Part shown: in pieces, positions 27,465 to 36,773 of the stretch
Layout of the letters: each line of letters starts with the position of its first letter
How positions within the stretch are numbered: position 1 is the stretch's first letter
DNA from: Parcubacteria group bacterium M10-OD1-1
Lineage (GTDB): Bacteria; Patescibacteria; Paceibacteria; Moranbacterales; UBA2206
Direction: 5' to 3'
Assembly (NCBI GenBank): GCA_003056145.1
Contig: LSNL01000003.1
Location: forward strand, 62,001-126,000
Length of the DNA stretch: 64,000 nucleotides
The notes under the pieces: generated by a model
The model's database searches: none
What the model was told of the DNA's origin: nothing
The model's input: only the letters and a program-made list of their open reading frames with translations
Program-made: the position numbers and the translations under genes

Positions 27465-28895
27465 ATGCAAGAAAAATTTTACATTACTACAACTTTACCT
27501 TATGTTAATGCAGAACCACATATTGGTTTTGCTAGTGAAATAATTATGGCGGATGCTCGGTCTCGTTTTGAAAAATCTTTAGGCAAGGAAGTAGTTTTTA
27601 ACACTGGAACGGATGAACATGGTGTGAAAATTTGGCAAAAAGCTCAAACTAAAGGACAAGGAACTCAAGAATATGTTAACGAATACGCTCAAAAATTTGA
27701 TCAATTAAAACAATTATTAAATCTCAGTTATACTAATTTTACTAGAACAACTAATAAACATCATGAAAAATCTGCTCAAGAAATTTGGAGGAGAGTAGAG
27801 AAAAATGGATATATCTATAAAAAGCAGTACGAAATTAAATATTGTATAGGGTGTGAGTTGGAGAAGACTGATAGTGAATTAGAAAAAGGTTGTTGTCCTT
27901 TTCATCCAGGAAAAGAATTAGAAATAATAAAAGAGGAAAATTATTTTTTTAGATTTAGCCAATTTCAAAAAAAACTTTTAAAATTATATAAAGAAAATCC
28001 TACCTTTGTAGTGCCTGAAAAAAGGTTTAATGAAATTAAATCTTTTGTAAAACGAGGTTTGGAGGATTTTTCTATTTCTCGTTTAAAAGAAAAGATGCCG
28101 TGGGGAATTGCTGTACCAGACGATGACACTCAAGTAATATATGTTTGGTTCGATGCTTTAATAAACTACATTTCTACCTTAGGCTGGCCGGAAGATGAAA
28201 AAAAATTTAGAAAATTTTGGGGAACCAAAGAAAAGCCCCAGGCTGTTCAAATTGCTGGCAAAGATAATCTTCGTCAACAATCTGCAATGTGGCAGGCGAT
28301 GTTAATGGCAGCTGATTTGCCAACTAGTCAACAAATTTTTATCAATGGTTTTATTAGTGTTGACGGTCAAAAAATGAGTAAATCAATTGGAAATGTAATT
28401 TCTCCTAAAGAAATGGTGGATAAATTTGGTAAAGATGGAACTAGGTATTTATTATTAGCTAAGGGAACCTTTGGAGAAGATAGTGATATTTCTTGGAAAA
28501 AGTTTATACTCAAATATAATGCTGATTTAGCTAATGGTCTTGGGAATTTAACAGCTAGAATCATAAAGTTAGGAGAAAATATTAAATTTAATTTAAAAGA
28601 TATCCAATATGAAGTAAGTCTTCAAACTAAAAATAATTTTGAGCTAATGAATTTAGATAAGGAGTTAGAAGATATAATTAAACGAGTTAAAGAGGCTAAT
28701 CAACTTATTGAAAAAACTAAACCTTGGGAGTTAGCAAAAAACAAAGTGGTTGAATTTGAAAAAATTATGCGAGAACTTTTGACAGAATTGTTCATTATTA
28801 GCCAAAAATTAGAACCATTGATGCCTGAAACTGCAGAAAAAATAAAAGTAGCCCTAGAAACAAAAGAAAGAATTATTTTGTTTAAGAGAATATAA
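27465..28895 (+). CDS. metG: Methionyl-tRNA synthetase
   Basis: Class I synthetase. HIGH-type motif PHIGFASE is near residue 19, the zinc knuckle is CIGC ... CCPFHPG near 126-145, and KMSKS appears exactly in DGQKMSKSIGN near 306. Length 476 aa, ending after the anticodon-binding helical domain; the C-terminal tRNA-binding OB domain of longer enzymes is absent. Confidence 0.95.
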   Translation: MQEKFYITTTLPYVNAEPHIGFASEIIMADARSRFEKSLGKEVVFNTGTDEHGVKIWQKAQTKGQGTQEYVNEYAQKFDQLKQLLNLSYTNFTRTTNKHHEKSAQEIWRRVEKNGYIYKKQYEIKYCIGCELEKTDSELEKGCCPFHPGKELEIIKEENYFFRFSQFQKKLLKLYKENPTFVVPEKRFNEIKSFVKRGLEDFSISRLKEKMPWGIAVPDDDTQVIYVWFDALINYISTLGWPEDEKKFRKFWGTKEKPQAVQIAGKDNLRQQSAMWQAMLMAADLPTSQQIFINGFISVDGQKMSKSIGNVISPKEMVDKFGKDGTRYLLLAKGTFGEDSDISWKKFILKYNADLANGLGNLTARIIKLGENIKFNLKDIQYEVSLQTKNNFELMNLDKELEDIIKRVKEANQLIEKTKPWELAKNKVVEFEKIMRELLTELFIISQKLEPLMPETAEKIKVALETKERIILFKRI

Positions 28896-28936
28896 CAGTA
28901 AATTACAGTGAGCTATTATTTTGTTGTGAAAAAGCT

Positions 28937-29773
28937 ATGATAATTGATGCCCATACTCATTTAGATGATCAGCAGTTTGATAATGATCGCCCAGCTGTGA
29001 TTGAGCGAGCTTTTGCTAGTGGAGTAGAAAAAATAATTAATATTGGTGCTGGAATTGGGAGCTCTGAACGATCAGTTAAATTGGCTCAAAAATATAAAAA
29101 TATTTACGCCTCGGTTGGTTTGCATCCTAGTTATTTTGACCAATATCAAGAGAAAAGCTTTAATTACTTTAGTAGATTAGAAGAACTAGCTAAAGAAGAA
29201 AAAGTAGTGGCTATCGGAGAAATTGGATTGGAATATTTTAGACATAATGAAAAACTAATAACTGAGCAAGAAAAAGTAAACCAACAAAAAGGATTTATTG
29301 CTCAATTAGAGTTAGCTCAAAAATTAAATCTTCCAGTGATTATTCATTGTCGAGGAGCTAAAGCAGAAAGAGGTAAAAAATATAGAGAAACAAGTGAAGC
29401 TTATGAAGACATTTTAGAGATTATCAATAATTTTTCTCAGCTAAAATATGTTTTTCATGGTTTTAGTGGACGATTAAGTTTTACTAAAAAAGTTTTATTA
29501 TTAAAGAATGTTAATTTTTCGTTTACTGGTAATATTACTTATGCTAAATCAGAGACAGAAATTTTAACAGTGATTAAAACTATTCCATTAGAAAGAATAA
29601 TAGTAGAAACTGATTGTCCTTATTTAGCTCCAGTACCAAAAAGAGGAAAAAGAAATGAGCCCAGCTATGTTATTTATGTAGCAGAAAAAATAGCAGAGAT
29701 AAAAAAAATTAGTAAATCAATCGTATTTAAAAAAACTAGAGAAAATACTAAAAATTGGTTTAATTTAGGCTAA
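28937..29773 (+). CDS. tatD: TatD family metal-dependent hydrolase
   Basis: TIM-barrel nuclease/hydrolase. Metal ligands are in IDAHTHLDD at the start, GEIGLEY near residue 96, IHCRG near 136, FHGFSG near 174 and ETDCPYLAP near 222. An insertion (GAKAERGKKYRETSE) follows the IHCRG histidine. Length 278 aa. Confidence 0.92.
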   Translation: MIIDAHTHLDDQQFDNDRPAVIERAFASGVEKIINIGAGIGSSERSVKLAQKYKNIYASVGLHPSYFDQYQEKSFNYFSRLEELAKEEKVVAIGEIGLEYFRHNEKLITEQEKVNQQKGFIAQLELAQKLNLPVIIHCRGAKAERGKKYRETSEAYEDILEIINNFSQLKYVFHGFSGRLSFTKKVLLLKNVNFSFTGNITYAKSETEILTVIKTIPLERIIVETDCPYLAPVPKRGKRNEPSYVIYVAEKIAEIKKISKSIVFKKTRENTKNWFNLG

Positions 29774-29878
29774 AAGACAAATATTAAAAGGGAAAAAGCC
29801 AATTGATTGCTTTATTAGAAAAAATTAAATTAAAAGAAATAGAAAAATAAAAAAATAAAAAAGATTATTTTGAGATAG

Positions 29879-29907
29879 TTGACAGTTCTTTAATTTTAAG
29901 CAACAAT
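29879..29907 (+). promoter_or_regulatory. Possible promoter of the ATP synthase operon
   Basis: TTGACA (29879-29884), 17 bp, AACAAT (29902-29907). The -10 matches at four of six positions. A small hairpin (gttg/caac) with a T-rich tail follows at 29914-29940. Confidence 0.4.
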
Positions 29908-29951
29908 TAAGAGGGTTGTTTTTCAACACTTTTTTATTTTAAGACAGAACA

Positions 29952-30182
29952 TTGACGAAGAATGATAAAAAAAATAATATATCCTTTTCGGCTTTATCTT
30001 TAGCGTGGGAATTAGGTTATTCAATTGCTATCCCGTTAGTAGGATTGGCTTTAGGGGGAAGAATTTTGGATAAAAAATTTGGTACTTCGCCTTTTTTATT
30101 GCTAACTGGTATTCTTATTTCAATTATTGCTTCAACCTATATAGTTTACAAAAAAACTACCAATATAATGAATAAAAAATAA
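29952..30182 (+). CDS. AtpZ/AtpI-like small membrane protein of the ATP synthase operon
   Basis: 76 aa, two membrane segments. LAWELGYSIAIPLVGLALGG followed by LDKKFGTSPF is the AtpZ/AtpI pattern; such proteins help c-ring assembly or Mg2+ supply. The start is TTG: no ATG is available in frame before conserved sequence, and an in-frame stop lies four codons upstream. Its stop overlaps the atpB start by one base. Confidence 0.78.
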   Translation: MTKNDKKNNISFSALSLAWELGYSIAIPLVGLALGGRILDKKFGTSPFLLLTGILISIIASTYIVYKKTTNIMNKK

Positions 30183-30934
30183 TGGATATTTCACTTACAC
30201 CTGAAACAATATTTCATTTTGGGTCATTCCCAATCACAAATACATTATTGATAACTTTAATTATTAGTGCGATTATTATTGTTACTTCTCTTTTTTTGAA
30301 AAAAAATTTAAAGATTATTCCTACTGGTTTTCAAAATATTATAGAATATATTTTAGAATCATTTTTAAATTTGATAGATAGTGTTACTCATGACCGGGAA
30401 CAAACGAAAAAATTTTTCCCATTAGTAGTAACTATTTTTATTTTTATTATCCTGTCTAATTGGGTTGAGCTAGTTCCTGGTTTAGGAACGATTGGAATAA
30501 ATGTAGCTAAAAATGGGCATTCATCGTTTATTCCTTTTATTAGAAGTTCATCAGCAGATTTGAATGTTACTTTAGCAATTGCTTTGATTTCAGTTTTTTC
30601 AGCTCAATTTATGGGAATTGCGGCTATCGGAGCCGTTAAATATGCTGGTAAGTTTTTTGTTAATCCTTTTCGTAAACCATATTTTATCGGAACTTTTGTT
30701 GGAGTATTAGAATTGATTAGTGAGGTAGCTAAAGTTATATCCTTTTCTTTTCGTCTTTTCGGAAATATTTTTGCTGGAGAAGTTCTTTTATTAGTAATGT
30801 TGGAGTTAGTTCCTTATTTTGTTCCAGTACCATTTTTGTTTTTAGAATTATTTGTTGGTTTTATTCAAGCGTTAGTATTCGCTATGTTAACCTTAGTATT
30901 TTTAAAAATAGCGGTAACAGAGACTAGTCATTAA
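30182..30934 (+). CDS. atpB: ATP synthase F0 subunit a
   Basis: Membrane subunit that forms the ion path against the c-ring. The essential arginine is in the FSFRLFGNIFAGE segment near residue 196, with FLELFVGFIQALVFAMLT near the end. Five or six hydrophobic segments, 250 aa. Confidence 0.95.
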   Translation: MDISLTPETIFHFGSFPITNTLLITLIISAIIIVTSLFLKKNLKIIPTGFQNIIEYILESFLNLIDSVTHDREQTKKFFPLVVTIFIFIILSNWVELVPGLGTIGINVAKNGHSSFIPFIRSSSADLNVTLAIALISVFSAQFMGIAAIGAVKYAGKFFVNPFRKPYFIGTFVGVLELISEVAKVISFSFRLFGNIFAGEVLLLVMLELVPYFVPVPFLFLELFVGFIQALVFAMLTLVFLKIAVTETSH

Positions 30935-30976
30935 TTAAAAGTTTACAAATTGAGAGTATTTTATAAACAGTTAATT

Positions 30977-30993
30977 TCTGATTAGTAATCAGA
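30977..30993. other. Inverted repeat between atpB and atpE
   Basis: tctgatta and taatcaga flank a single G in the 133-bp gap before atpE. Could be a hairpin affecting atpE expression. Nothing else is recognisable in the gap. Confidence 0.35.
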
Positions 30994-31067
30994 GAAAGTT
31001 AATAATTTTTTAATATTAATTTCTAGTGACCATCGGTGAAGTGGGCTAGGGATTAGTCAATAAATAT

Positions 31068-31295
31068 ATGGAAACAGAGGCAGTAAAATCTCTCGCAGCA
31101 GCTATCGCTATCGGTTTTGGGGCTATTGGACCTGGAATTGGAATTGGAATTTTAGCAGCTAAAGCGATGGAGTCAATTGGAAGAAATCCAGAAGCAACAG
31201 ATAAAATTCAAACAGCAATGATTTTAGCTATCGCTTTTACGGAAGCTATCGCTATTTATGCGTTAGTAGTAGCTTTGATTATTAAGTTTGTTTAG
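31068..31295 (+). CDS. atpE: ATP synthase F0 subunit c
   Basis: Two-helix proteolipid of 75 aa. The polar loop is RNPEA (39-43) and the ion-binding glutamate is E59 in AFTEAIAIY. The residues that mark sodium-binding c subunits (Gln in helix 1, Ser/Thr after the Glu) are replaced by Ile25-type and Ala60, so proton coupling is expected. Confidence 0.95.
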   Translation: METEAVKSLAAAIAIGFGAIGPGIGIGILAAKAMESIGRNPEATDKIQTAMILAIAFTEAIAIYALVVALIIKFV

Positions 31296-31304
31296 TTATT
31301 GAAA

Positions 31305-31326
31305 TAGCTCCAAATATTTGGAGCTA
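31305..31326. promoter_or_regulatory. 22-bp perfect palindrome between atpE and atpF
   Basis: tagctccaaatatttggagcta is self-complementary throughout and starts 9 bp after the atpE stop. Such a hairpin can protect the upstream mRNA or cause partial termination, which would help make more c subunit than b subunit. Confidence 0.6.
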
Positions 31327-31355
31327 GAATGAGTAACTAAGTTAAAACTAAAAAA

Positions 31356-31841
31356 ATGGAATTGTTAAATAATTTAGGAGTTAATGGAAAATTATTGTTA
31401 GCGCAATTAGTCAATTTTGCGATTTTAATTTGGGTATTACACAAATTTGCTTATGGACCTATTTTAAAATTACTAGAAACTAGAACTAAAAAAATAGAAA
31501 AAGGATTAAAGGATGCAGAAAAATCACAAAAAAAACTAGCTGAGATTGAAGAAAAAGAAGAAAAAGTTTTAGTGAAAGCGAGAAAAAAAGCTCAAGAAAT
31601 AATTAAAAAAGCGGAAGAATTAGCAGTAGAAAATGCTAACGAAATAGTGATTGTAGCGAAAGAACAAACAGAAAAAATGTTAGATATCAGTCAAAAACAA
31701 ATTAAACAAGAAAAAGAAAAAATTTTAAGAGAAGTTAAATCCGAAATTGCTACCTTAGTAGTTTCGGCTTCTGAGAAAATAATTGGGGAAAAATTAGATA
31801 GTGAAAAAGATCAAGAATTAATTAAACATAGTTTAAAATGA
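31356..31841 (+). CDS. atpF: ATP synthase F0 subunit b
   Basis: One N-terminal membrane segment (LLLAQLVNFAILIWVLHKF) followed by a long Lys/Glu-rich coiled coil, 161 aa. This is the peripheral stalk. It ends in TGA and overlaps atpH by four bases. Confidence 0.95.
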   Translation: MELLNNLGVNGKLLLAQLVNFAILIWVLHKFAYGPILKLLETRTKKIEKGLKDAEKSQKKLAEIEEKEEKVLVKARKKAQEIIKKAEELAVENANEIVIVAKEQTEKMLDISQKQIKQEKEKILREVKSEIATLVVSASEKIIGEKLDSEKDQELIKHSLK

Positions 31842-32242
31842 TGAGCTTATCAGTCAGTCAATATACAAAAGCTTTATATCAAGTATCCGAGAATAAATCT
31901 CCCAAAGAGATTGATTTTATAATTAATAATTTTTTAAAGATCTTACAGAAAAATAGACAAATGAAACTAGTTGAAAAAATCATCGCTGAGTTTAGTTTAC
32001 TTTTTAATAAAAAAAATAAAATTATTGAAGCAGAAATAATTAGTCGAGATAAGCTAACTATAGAAACACAGAAAAAGATTGAAGAATTTTTAATCAAAAA
32101 ATACGAAATTGACAAAGTTATAACTAAAAATGTTATTAGTCAGAAGATTAAGGGAGGGATAATTATTAAAACTCAGAATGAAATGATAGATTTTTCTGTG
32201 GCTAATCAACTATTGAAATTAAAGAGAGCCTTAATTAAATAA
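31838..32242 (+). CDS. atpH: ATP synthase F1 subunit delta
   Basis: Short (134 aa against about 175 usual). The C-terminal part (KYEIDKVITKNVISQKIKGGIIIKTQNEMIDFSV) matches the delta/OSCP signature GG-x-x-I-x-x-x-x-x-x-x-D-x-S. The N-terminal helical domain is reduced. Two adjacent ATGs (31838 and 31841) could start it. Confidence 0.85.
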   Translation: MMSLSVSQYTKALYQVSENKSPKEIDFIINNFLKILQKNRQMKLVEKIIAEFSLLFNKKNKIIEAEIISRDKLTIETQKKIEEFLIKKYEIDKVITKNVISQKIKGGIIIKTQNEMIDFSVANQLLKLKRALIK

Positions 32243-32271
32243 ATATATTAAAATAATTTAAATAAAAAATT

Positions 32272-33777
32272 ATGGATAAAGATTATATTGTTGAACAATT
32301 AAAACAACAATTAGAAAATTTTGAAGCGACTACTCAAACAGAGAAAATTGGAGTAGTAGTTGAAGTGGGTGATGGAGTAGCTAAACTTTCTGGTTTAACC
32401 GAAGCAATGTCTAGCGAAATGTTAGAATTTCCTGATGGCATTATTGGAGTAGTTTTAAATTTAGAGGATGGTCAAATTGGAGCAATGATTCTAGGTAACT
32501 ATGAGAATATTAAGGAAGGTGATGTTGTAAAATCAACTGGTAAAATATTATCTATTCCAGTTGGAGAGGCAATGATGGGGAGAGTTATTAATCCATTGGG
32601 ACAGATTATTGATGGTAAGGGAGAAGTGGAGACAGAGAAATTTTATCCGTTAGAAAAAATTGCTCCAGGAGTGATTACTCGTCAATCAGTTGATCAACCA
32701 GTTCAAACTGGAATTAAAGCAATTGATGCAATGATTCCAATTGGTAGAGGTCAACGAGAATTGATTATCGGAGATAGACAAACAGGTAAAACAGCTATTG
32801 CTATTGATACAATTATCAATCAGAAGAGTCAAAATATGAAATGCATCTATGTCGCTATTGGACAAAAAGAATCAAAAATAGCTAGAATTGTAGCGGAACT
32901 AGAAAAGAAAGGAGCTATGGATTATACTACTATAGTAGTAGCTGGAGCTTCTGATCCAGCAGCTTTTTCATTTATTGCTCCTTATGCAGGCTGTGCTTTA
33001 GGGGAATATTTTATGGATCAAGGACAAGATGTTTTAATAATTTATGATGATTTAAGCAAACATGCTTGGGCTTATCGTCAAATTTCTTTAATCTTAAAAC
33101 GACCACCAGGGAGAGAGGCTTATCCAGGAGATGTTTTTTATTTGCATTCTAGACTATTAGAAAGAAGTGCTAGATTAGATAAAACTTTTGGAGGAGGTTC
33201 TATGACAGCTTTACCTATTATTGAAACTCAAGGAGGAGATGTTTCCGCTTATATTCCAACTAACGTAATTTCTATTACGGATGGTCAGATATATCTGGAG
33301 TCAGATTTATTTTATAAGGGTATTCGTCCAGCGTTAAATGTTGGTTTGTCGGTATCTCGGGTTGGTTCTGCAGCACAAACAAAAGCAATGAAAAAAGTTG
33401 CTGGAAAATTAAGATTAGATCTAGCTCAATTTAGAGAGCTAGAGGCCTTTGCTCAGTTTGGATCAGATTTAGATAAAAGTACTCGTAATCAAATTGAAAG
33501 AGGCAGACGAACAGTAGAAGTATTAAAACAAAGTCAGTATTCTCCAATGTCTATGAAAGACCAGGTGACAATTTTATATGCCCTAACTAATGGTTTTATG
33601 GATGATGTGGCAGTAGAAGATTTGAAAAAATGGGAGGATGATTTTCACCAATACTTTAAATCAACTGCGAGTGAGGTTTTAGAATTAATTGATAAAAGAA
33701 AAGAATTATCAGAAGAAATAGTAGAAAAATTAGAAAAAGCGATTAAAGAATTCAAGGAAGTTTATCAGAGTAATTAA
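32272..33777 (+). CDS. atpA: ATP synthase F1 subunit alpha
   Basis: Regulatory nucleotide-binding subunit of 501 aa. P-loop GDRQTGKTA near residue 167; the arginine finger region is in AYIPTNVISITDGQIYLESDLF near 340-360. Length and motif order are standard. Confidence 0.97.
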   Translation: MDKDYIVEQLKQQLENFEATTQTEKIGVVVEVGDGVAKLSGLTEAMSSEMLEFPDGIIGVVLNLEDGQIGAMILGNYENIKEGDVVKSTGKILSIPVGEAMMGRVINPLGQIIDGKGEVETEKFYPLEKIAPGVITRQSVDQPVQTGIKAIDAMIPIGRGQRELIIGDRQTGKTAIAIDTIINQKSQNMKCIYVAIGQKESKIARIVAELEKKGAMDYTTIVVAGASDPAAFSFIAPYAGCALGEYFMDQGQDVLIIYDDLSKHAWAYRQISLILKRPPGREAYPGDVFYLHSRLLERSARLDKTFGGGSMTALPIIETQGGDVSAYIPTNVISITDGQIYLESDLFYKGIRPALNVGLSVSRVGSAAQTKAMKKVAGKLRLDLAQFRELEAFAQFGSDLDKSTRNQIERGRRTVEVLKQSQYSPMSMKDQVTILYALTNGFMDDVAVEDLKKWEDDFHQYFKSTASEVLELIDKRKELSEEIVEKLEKAIKEFKEVYQSN

Positions 33778-33846
33778 TCAAAATTAAATTTTGGTTTTTA
33801 GAAAATAAAAAGTAATATTTAGAAGGTAAAAGAATTAAATAAATTT

Positions 33847-34803
33847 ATGGCTTCAGGAAAAGAAATTAAAAGAAGAATAAAATCAATTCATAATACAGGG
33901 AAAATTACTCGGGCTATGGAAATGGTTTCTGCTGCTAAAATGCGAAAAGCTGTTAACAGTGTTCTGGCTATTCGTCCTTATGCTCATAGCGCGTGGAGTA
34001 TTCTGACTAATCTCAGCCGTTCCTTTGAAAATTATACCGAAGGACTATTAGAAGTGCGTGAAGTAAAAAAAGTTTTAGCTGTCGTTATTACTTCTAATAA
34101 AGGTCTTTGTGGCTCATTTAATTCTCAAATGGTTAAAAAAATTAAGGAAGAATTACAAAATCCAGCTAAATTAAAAATCAATAGAATTGGAAAAAAGAAA
34201 ATTATTTCTCAAGAAAAAGATCAAGATTTAAAAATTGATTTTATTTCAATCGGAAAAAAAGGAGGGAATATTGTTAGAAGATTAAGTAAAAATATTATTG
34301 CTTCTTTTGATGAATTAACTTACCTACCAAAAGTTGATGATGTGCGTCCAGTCGGGAAGATAGTAATTGATGATTATTTAGCTAAAAAATATGACAAGGT
34401 AGTTATTTTTTATACTAACTATGTCTCGGCTATCAAGCAAGAAACACGGATTCGTCAAATTTTGCCGATTTCTAAAATTGATTTAGAAAAACAAATTGCG
34501 GAAATGGATGTATTAGCTAAAGAATATGGCTTAAATGAACCAGCAATAGAGTATAAAATTGAGCCAAGTCCAGAAGTTATTTTAAACGAAATTTTTCCTA
34601 GAATTATTGAAATGCAAATCTATCATGCTATCTTAGAATCTAATGCTTCTAAGGAATCAGCAAGGATACTTGCAATGAATAGTGCGACTGAAGCAGCTAA
34701 AGAAATGGCAGATGACTTAACTTTTGCGTATAATCAAATTAGGCAAATGAAAATCACTCAAGAAATTGCTGAAATTTCTGCTGGTCGAGCGGCGTTGGAA
34801 TAA
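33847..34803 (+). CDS. atpG: ATP synthase F1 subunit gamma
   Basis: Rotor shaft. The N-terminus KEIKRRIKSIHNTGKITRAMEMVSAAKM and the C-terminal AMNSATEAAKEMADDLTFAYNQIRQ form the coiled coil. At 318 aa it is about 30 residues longer than usual, with a Lys/Ile-rich insert near residues 100-140. Confidence 0.95.
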   Translation: MASGKEIKRRIKSIHNTGKITRAMEMVSAAKMRKAVNSVLAIRPYAHSAWSILTNLSRSFENYTEGLLEVREVKKVLAVVITSNKGLCGSFNSQMVKKIKEELQNPAKLKINRIGKKKIISQEKDQDLKIDFISIGKKGGNIVRRLSKNIIASFDELTYLPKVDDVRPVGKIVIDDYLAKKYDKVVIFYTNYVSAIKQETRIRQILPISKIDLEKQIAEMDVLAKEYGLNEPAIEYKIEPSPEVILNEIFPRIIEMQIYHAILESNASKESARILAMNSATEAAKEMADDLTFAYNQIRQMKITQEIAEISAGRAALE

Positions 34804-34904
34804 TTTAAAATAAGGTTTGTAAAATGAGAAATAAAATCAAAGAGATTTTAAAAATAGTTAAATAAAGTAAATTAAGCCATAAGAATTAAAAATTTTAAAA
34901 AAAT

Positions 34905-36314
34905 ATGAATAAAGGAAAAATTGTACAAGTGATTGGTCCAGTGGTAGATGTAGAATTTACCGGAAAATTGCCAAAAATCTATAATGCGTTAGAAATTATC
35001 TTAGAAGAAAAAAATAATTCGTCACAAGAAAAAGAAAATATCAAAAAGCTTATCCTAGAAGTTCAGCAACATTTAGGAGGAAATAAAATTAGAGCTGTCT
35101 CTATGGGTTCCACTGACGGGCTAAAGAGGGGAATGGAGGTAATTGATACAGGAGCTTCAATTTCTGTTCCAGTTGGAAAAGGAGTTTTAGGAAGAATGTT
35201 TAATTTATTAGGAGAAACAATTGACGGAATTAATACTAAGGTAGAAATTGAGAGAGAAGACCCCATTCATCGTGAAGCTCCTAGTTTTGCAGAACAATCA
35301 ACTACTACAGAAATTTTTGAGACAGGAATTAAAGTTATCGATTTAATTTGTCCTTTTGTTAAAGGTGGAAAGGTTGGTCTTTTTGGAGGTGCAGGAGTTG
35401 GAAAGACAGTAATTATTCAGGAATTAATTAGAAATATTGCACAGGAACATGGAGGATATTCTATTTTTGCTGGAGTAGGAGAAAGAACGAGAGAAGGAAA
35501 TGACTTATATTATGAAATGAAAGAGTCGGGAGTTTTAGATAAAACAGCTCTTGTTTTTGGGCAAATGAATGAACCACCAGGAGCTAGACAAAGAGTAGCT
35601 TTATCTGCTTTAACAATGGCAGAGTATTTTCGTGATGTTGAAGGAAAAGATGTTTTGTTTTTTGTAGATAATATTTTTCGCTTTACTCAAGCTGGTTCAG
35701 AAGTATCTGCTTTATTAGGAAGAATTCCCTCCGCCGTTGGTTATCAACCAACGTTAGCAGAAGAAATGGGTAAACTACAGGAAAGAATTACTTCTACTAA
35801 AAATGGTTCTATTACTTCTGTACAAGCAGTTTATGTTCCAGCAGATGATTTGACTGATCCAGCTCCTGCTACCACTTTTGGACATTTAGATTCTACAGTT
35901 GTTCTTTCGAGAGGGCTTTCTGAATTAGGAATATATCCTGCTGTGGATCCTTTAGATTCTAATTCTACTATTCTTGATCCTAATATTGTTGGGAAAGAAC
36001 ATTATCAAGTAGCAAGAGATGTTCAACAGACTCTTCAACGATATAAAGATTTGCAAGACATTATTGCAATTTTAGGAATAGAAGAATTATCTGATGATGA
36101 TAAGATAATTGTTTCAAGAGCTAGAAAGATTCAAAAGTTTTTATCTCAACCTTTTTTTGTAGCAGAACAATTTACTGGTACTCCAGGAAAATATGTTAAA
36201 TTGTCAGATACGATTAAAAGTTTTAAAATGATTTTAAGCGGAGAAATGGATGAAGTATCGGAGCAAGAATTTTATATGAAAGGTTCTATTGAAGAAGTTA
36301 AATCTATAAAGTAA
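34905..36314 (+). CDS. atpD: ATP synthase F1 subunit beta
   Basis: Catalytic subunit of 469 aa. P-loop GGAGVGKT near residue 165, catalytic GERTREGND near 195, and the DELSEED-like helix reads EELSDDD near 396. A roughly 15-residue insert (EEKNNSSQEKEN) lies in the N-terminal barrel. Confidence 0.97.
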   Translation: MNKGKIVQVIGPVVDVEFTGKLPKIYNALEIILEEKNNSSQEKENIKKLILEVQQHLGGNKIRAVSMGSTDGLKRGMEVIDTGASISVPVGKGVLGRMFNLLGETIDGINTKVEIEREDPIHREAPSFAEQSTTTEIFETGIKVIDLICPFVKGGKVGLFGGAGVGKTVIIQELIRNIAQEHGGYSIFAGVGERTREGNDLYYEMKESGVLDKTALVFGQMNEPPGARQRVALSALTMAEYFRDVEGKDVLFFVDNIFRFTQAGSEVSALLGRIPSAVGYQPTLAEEMGKLQERITSTKNGSITSVQAVYVPADDLTDPAPATTFGHLDSTVVLSRGLSELGIYPAVDPLDSNSTILDPNIVGKEHYQVARDVQQTLQRYKDLQDIIAILGIEELSDDDKIIVSRARKIQKFLSQPFFVAEQFTGTPGKYVKLSDTIKSFKMILSGEMDEVSEQEFYMKGSIEEVKSIK

Positions 36315-36318
36315 TTTT

Positions 36319-36753
36319 ATGTCAGTGAAAAAAATAAAATTTAAAATTGTGACTCCAGAAAAAACTGTTTTTGAGGATAAAATTGAACAAGCTACTTTGC
36401 CAGTTATGGGAGGAGAAGTAACTATCTTACCTAACCATCGTTCTTATATTGCTGGTATTAAAGCTGGTGAAATCATTTTACGCAAAGGAGAGGAGGAAAT
36501 TAGCTTGGCAGTTGCTGGTGGATTTTTAGAATTTGCTAATAATAAGTTAATAGTTTTAGCGGATAGTGCAGAACGAGCTGAACTAATTGATTTAAAAGAA
36601 GCTGAGGAAGCGAGGAAAAGAGCTGAAGAGTTAAAGAAAAAGAAAATTTCTATGGACGATGCTGAATATGCACGAACAGTTGCTTTAATTGAAAAAGAAA
36701 TGGTAAGAGTAAAAGTGGCTAGAAAACAATATAGAAAAAGTCATTTGAAATAG
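36319..36753 (+). CDS. atpC: ATP synthase F1 subunit epsilon
   Basis: N-terminal beta sandwich (VTPEKTVFEDKIEQATLPVMGGEVTILPNH pattern) plus C-terminal helical hairpin, 144 aa. It begins 4 bp after atpD and closes the operon. Confidence 0.94.
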   Translation: MSVKKIKFKIVTPEKTVFEDKIEQATLPVMGGEVTILPNHRSYIAGIKAGEIILRKGEEEISLAVAGGFLEFANNKLIVLADSAERAELIDLKEAEEARKRAEELKKKKISMDDAEYARTVALIEKEMVRVKVARKQYRKSHLK

Positions 36754-36773
36754 CTAAAAAATAATCTAAAAAT

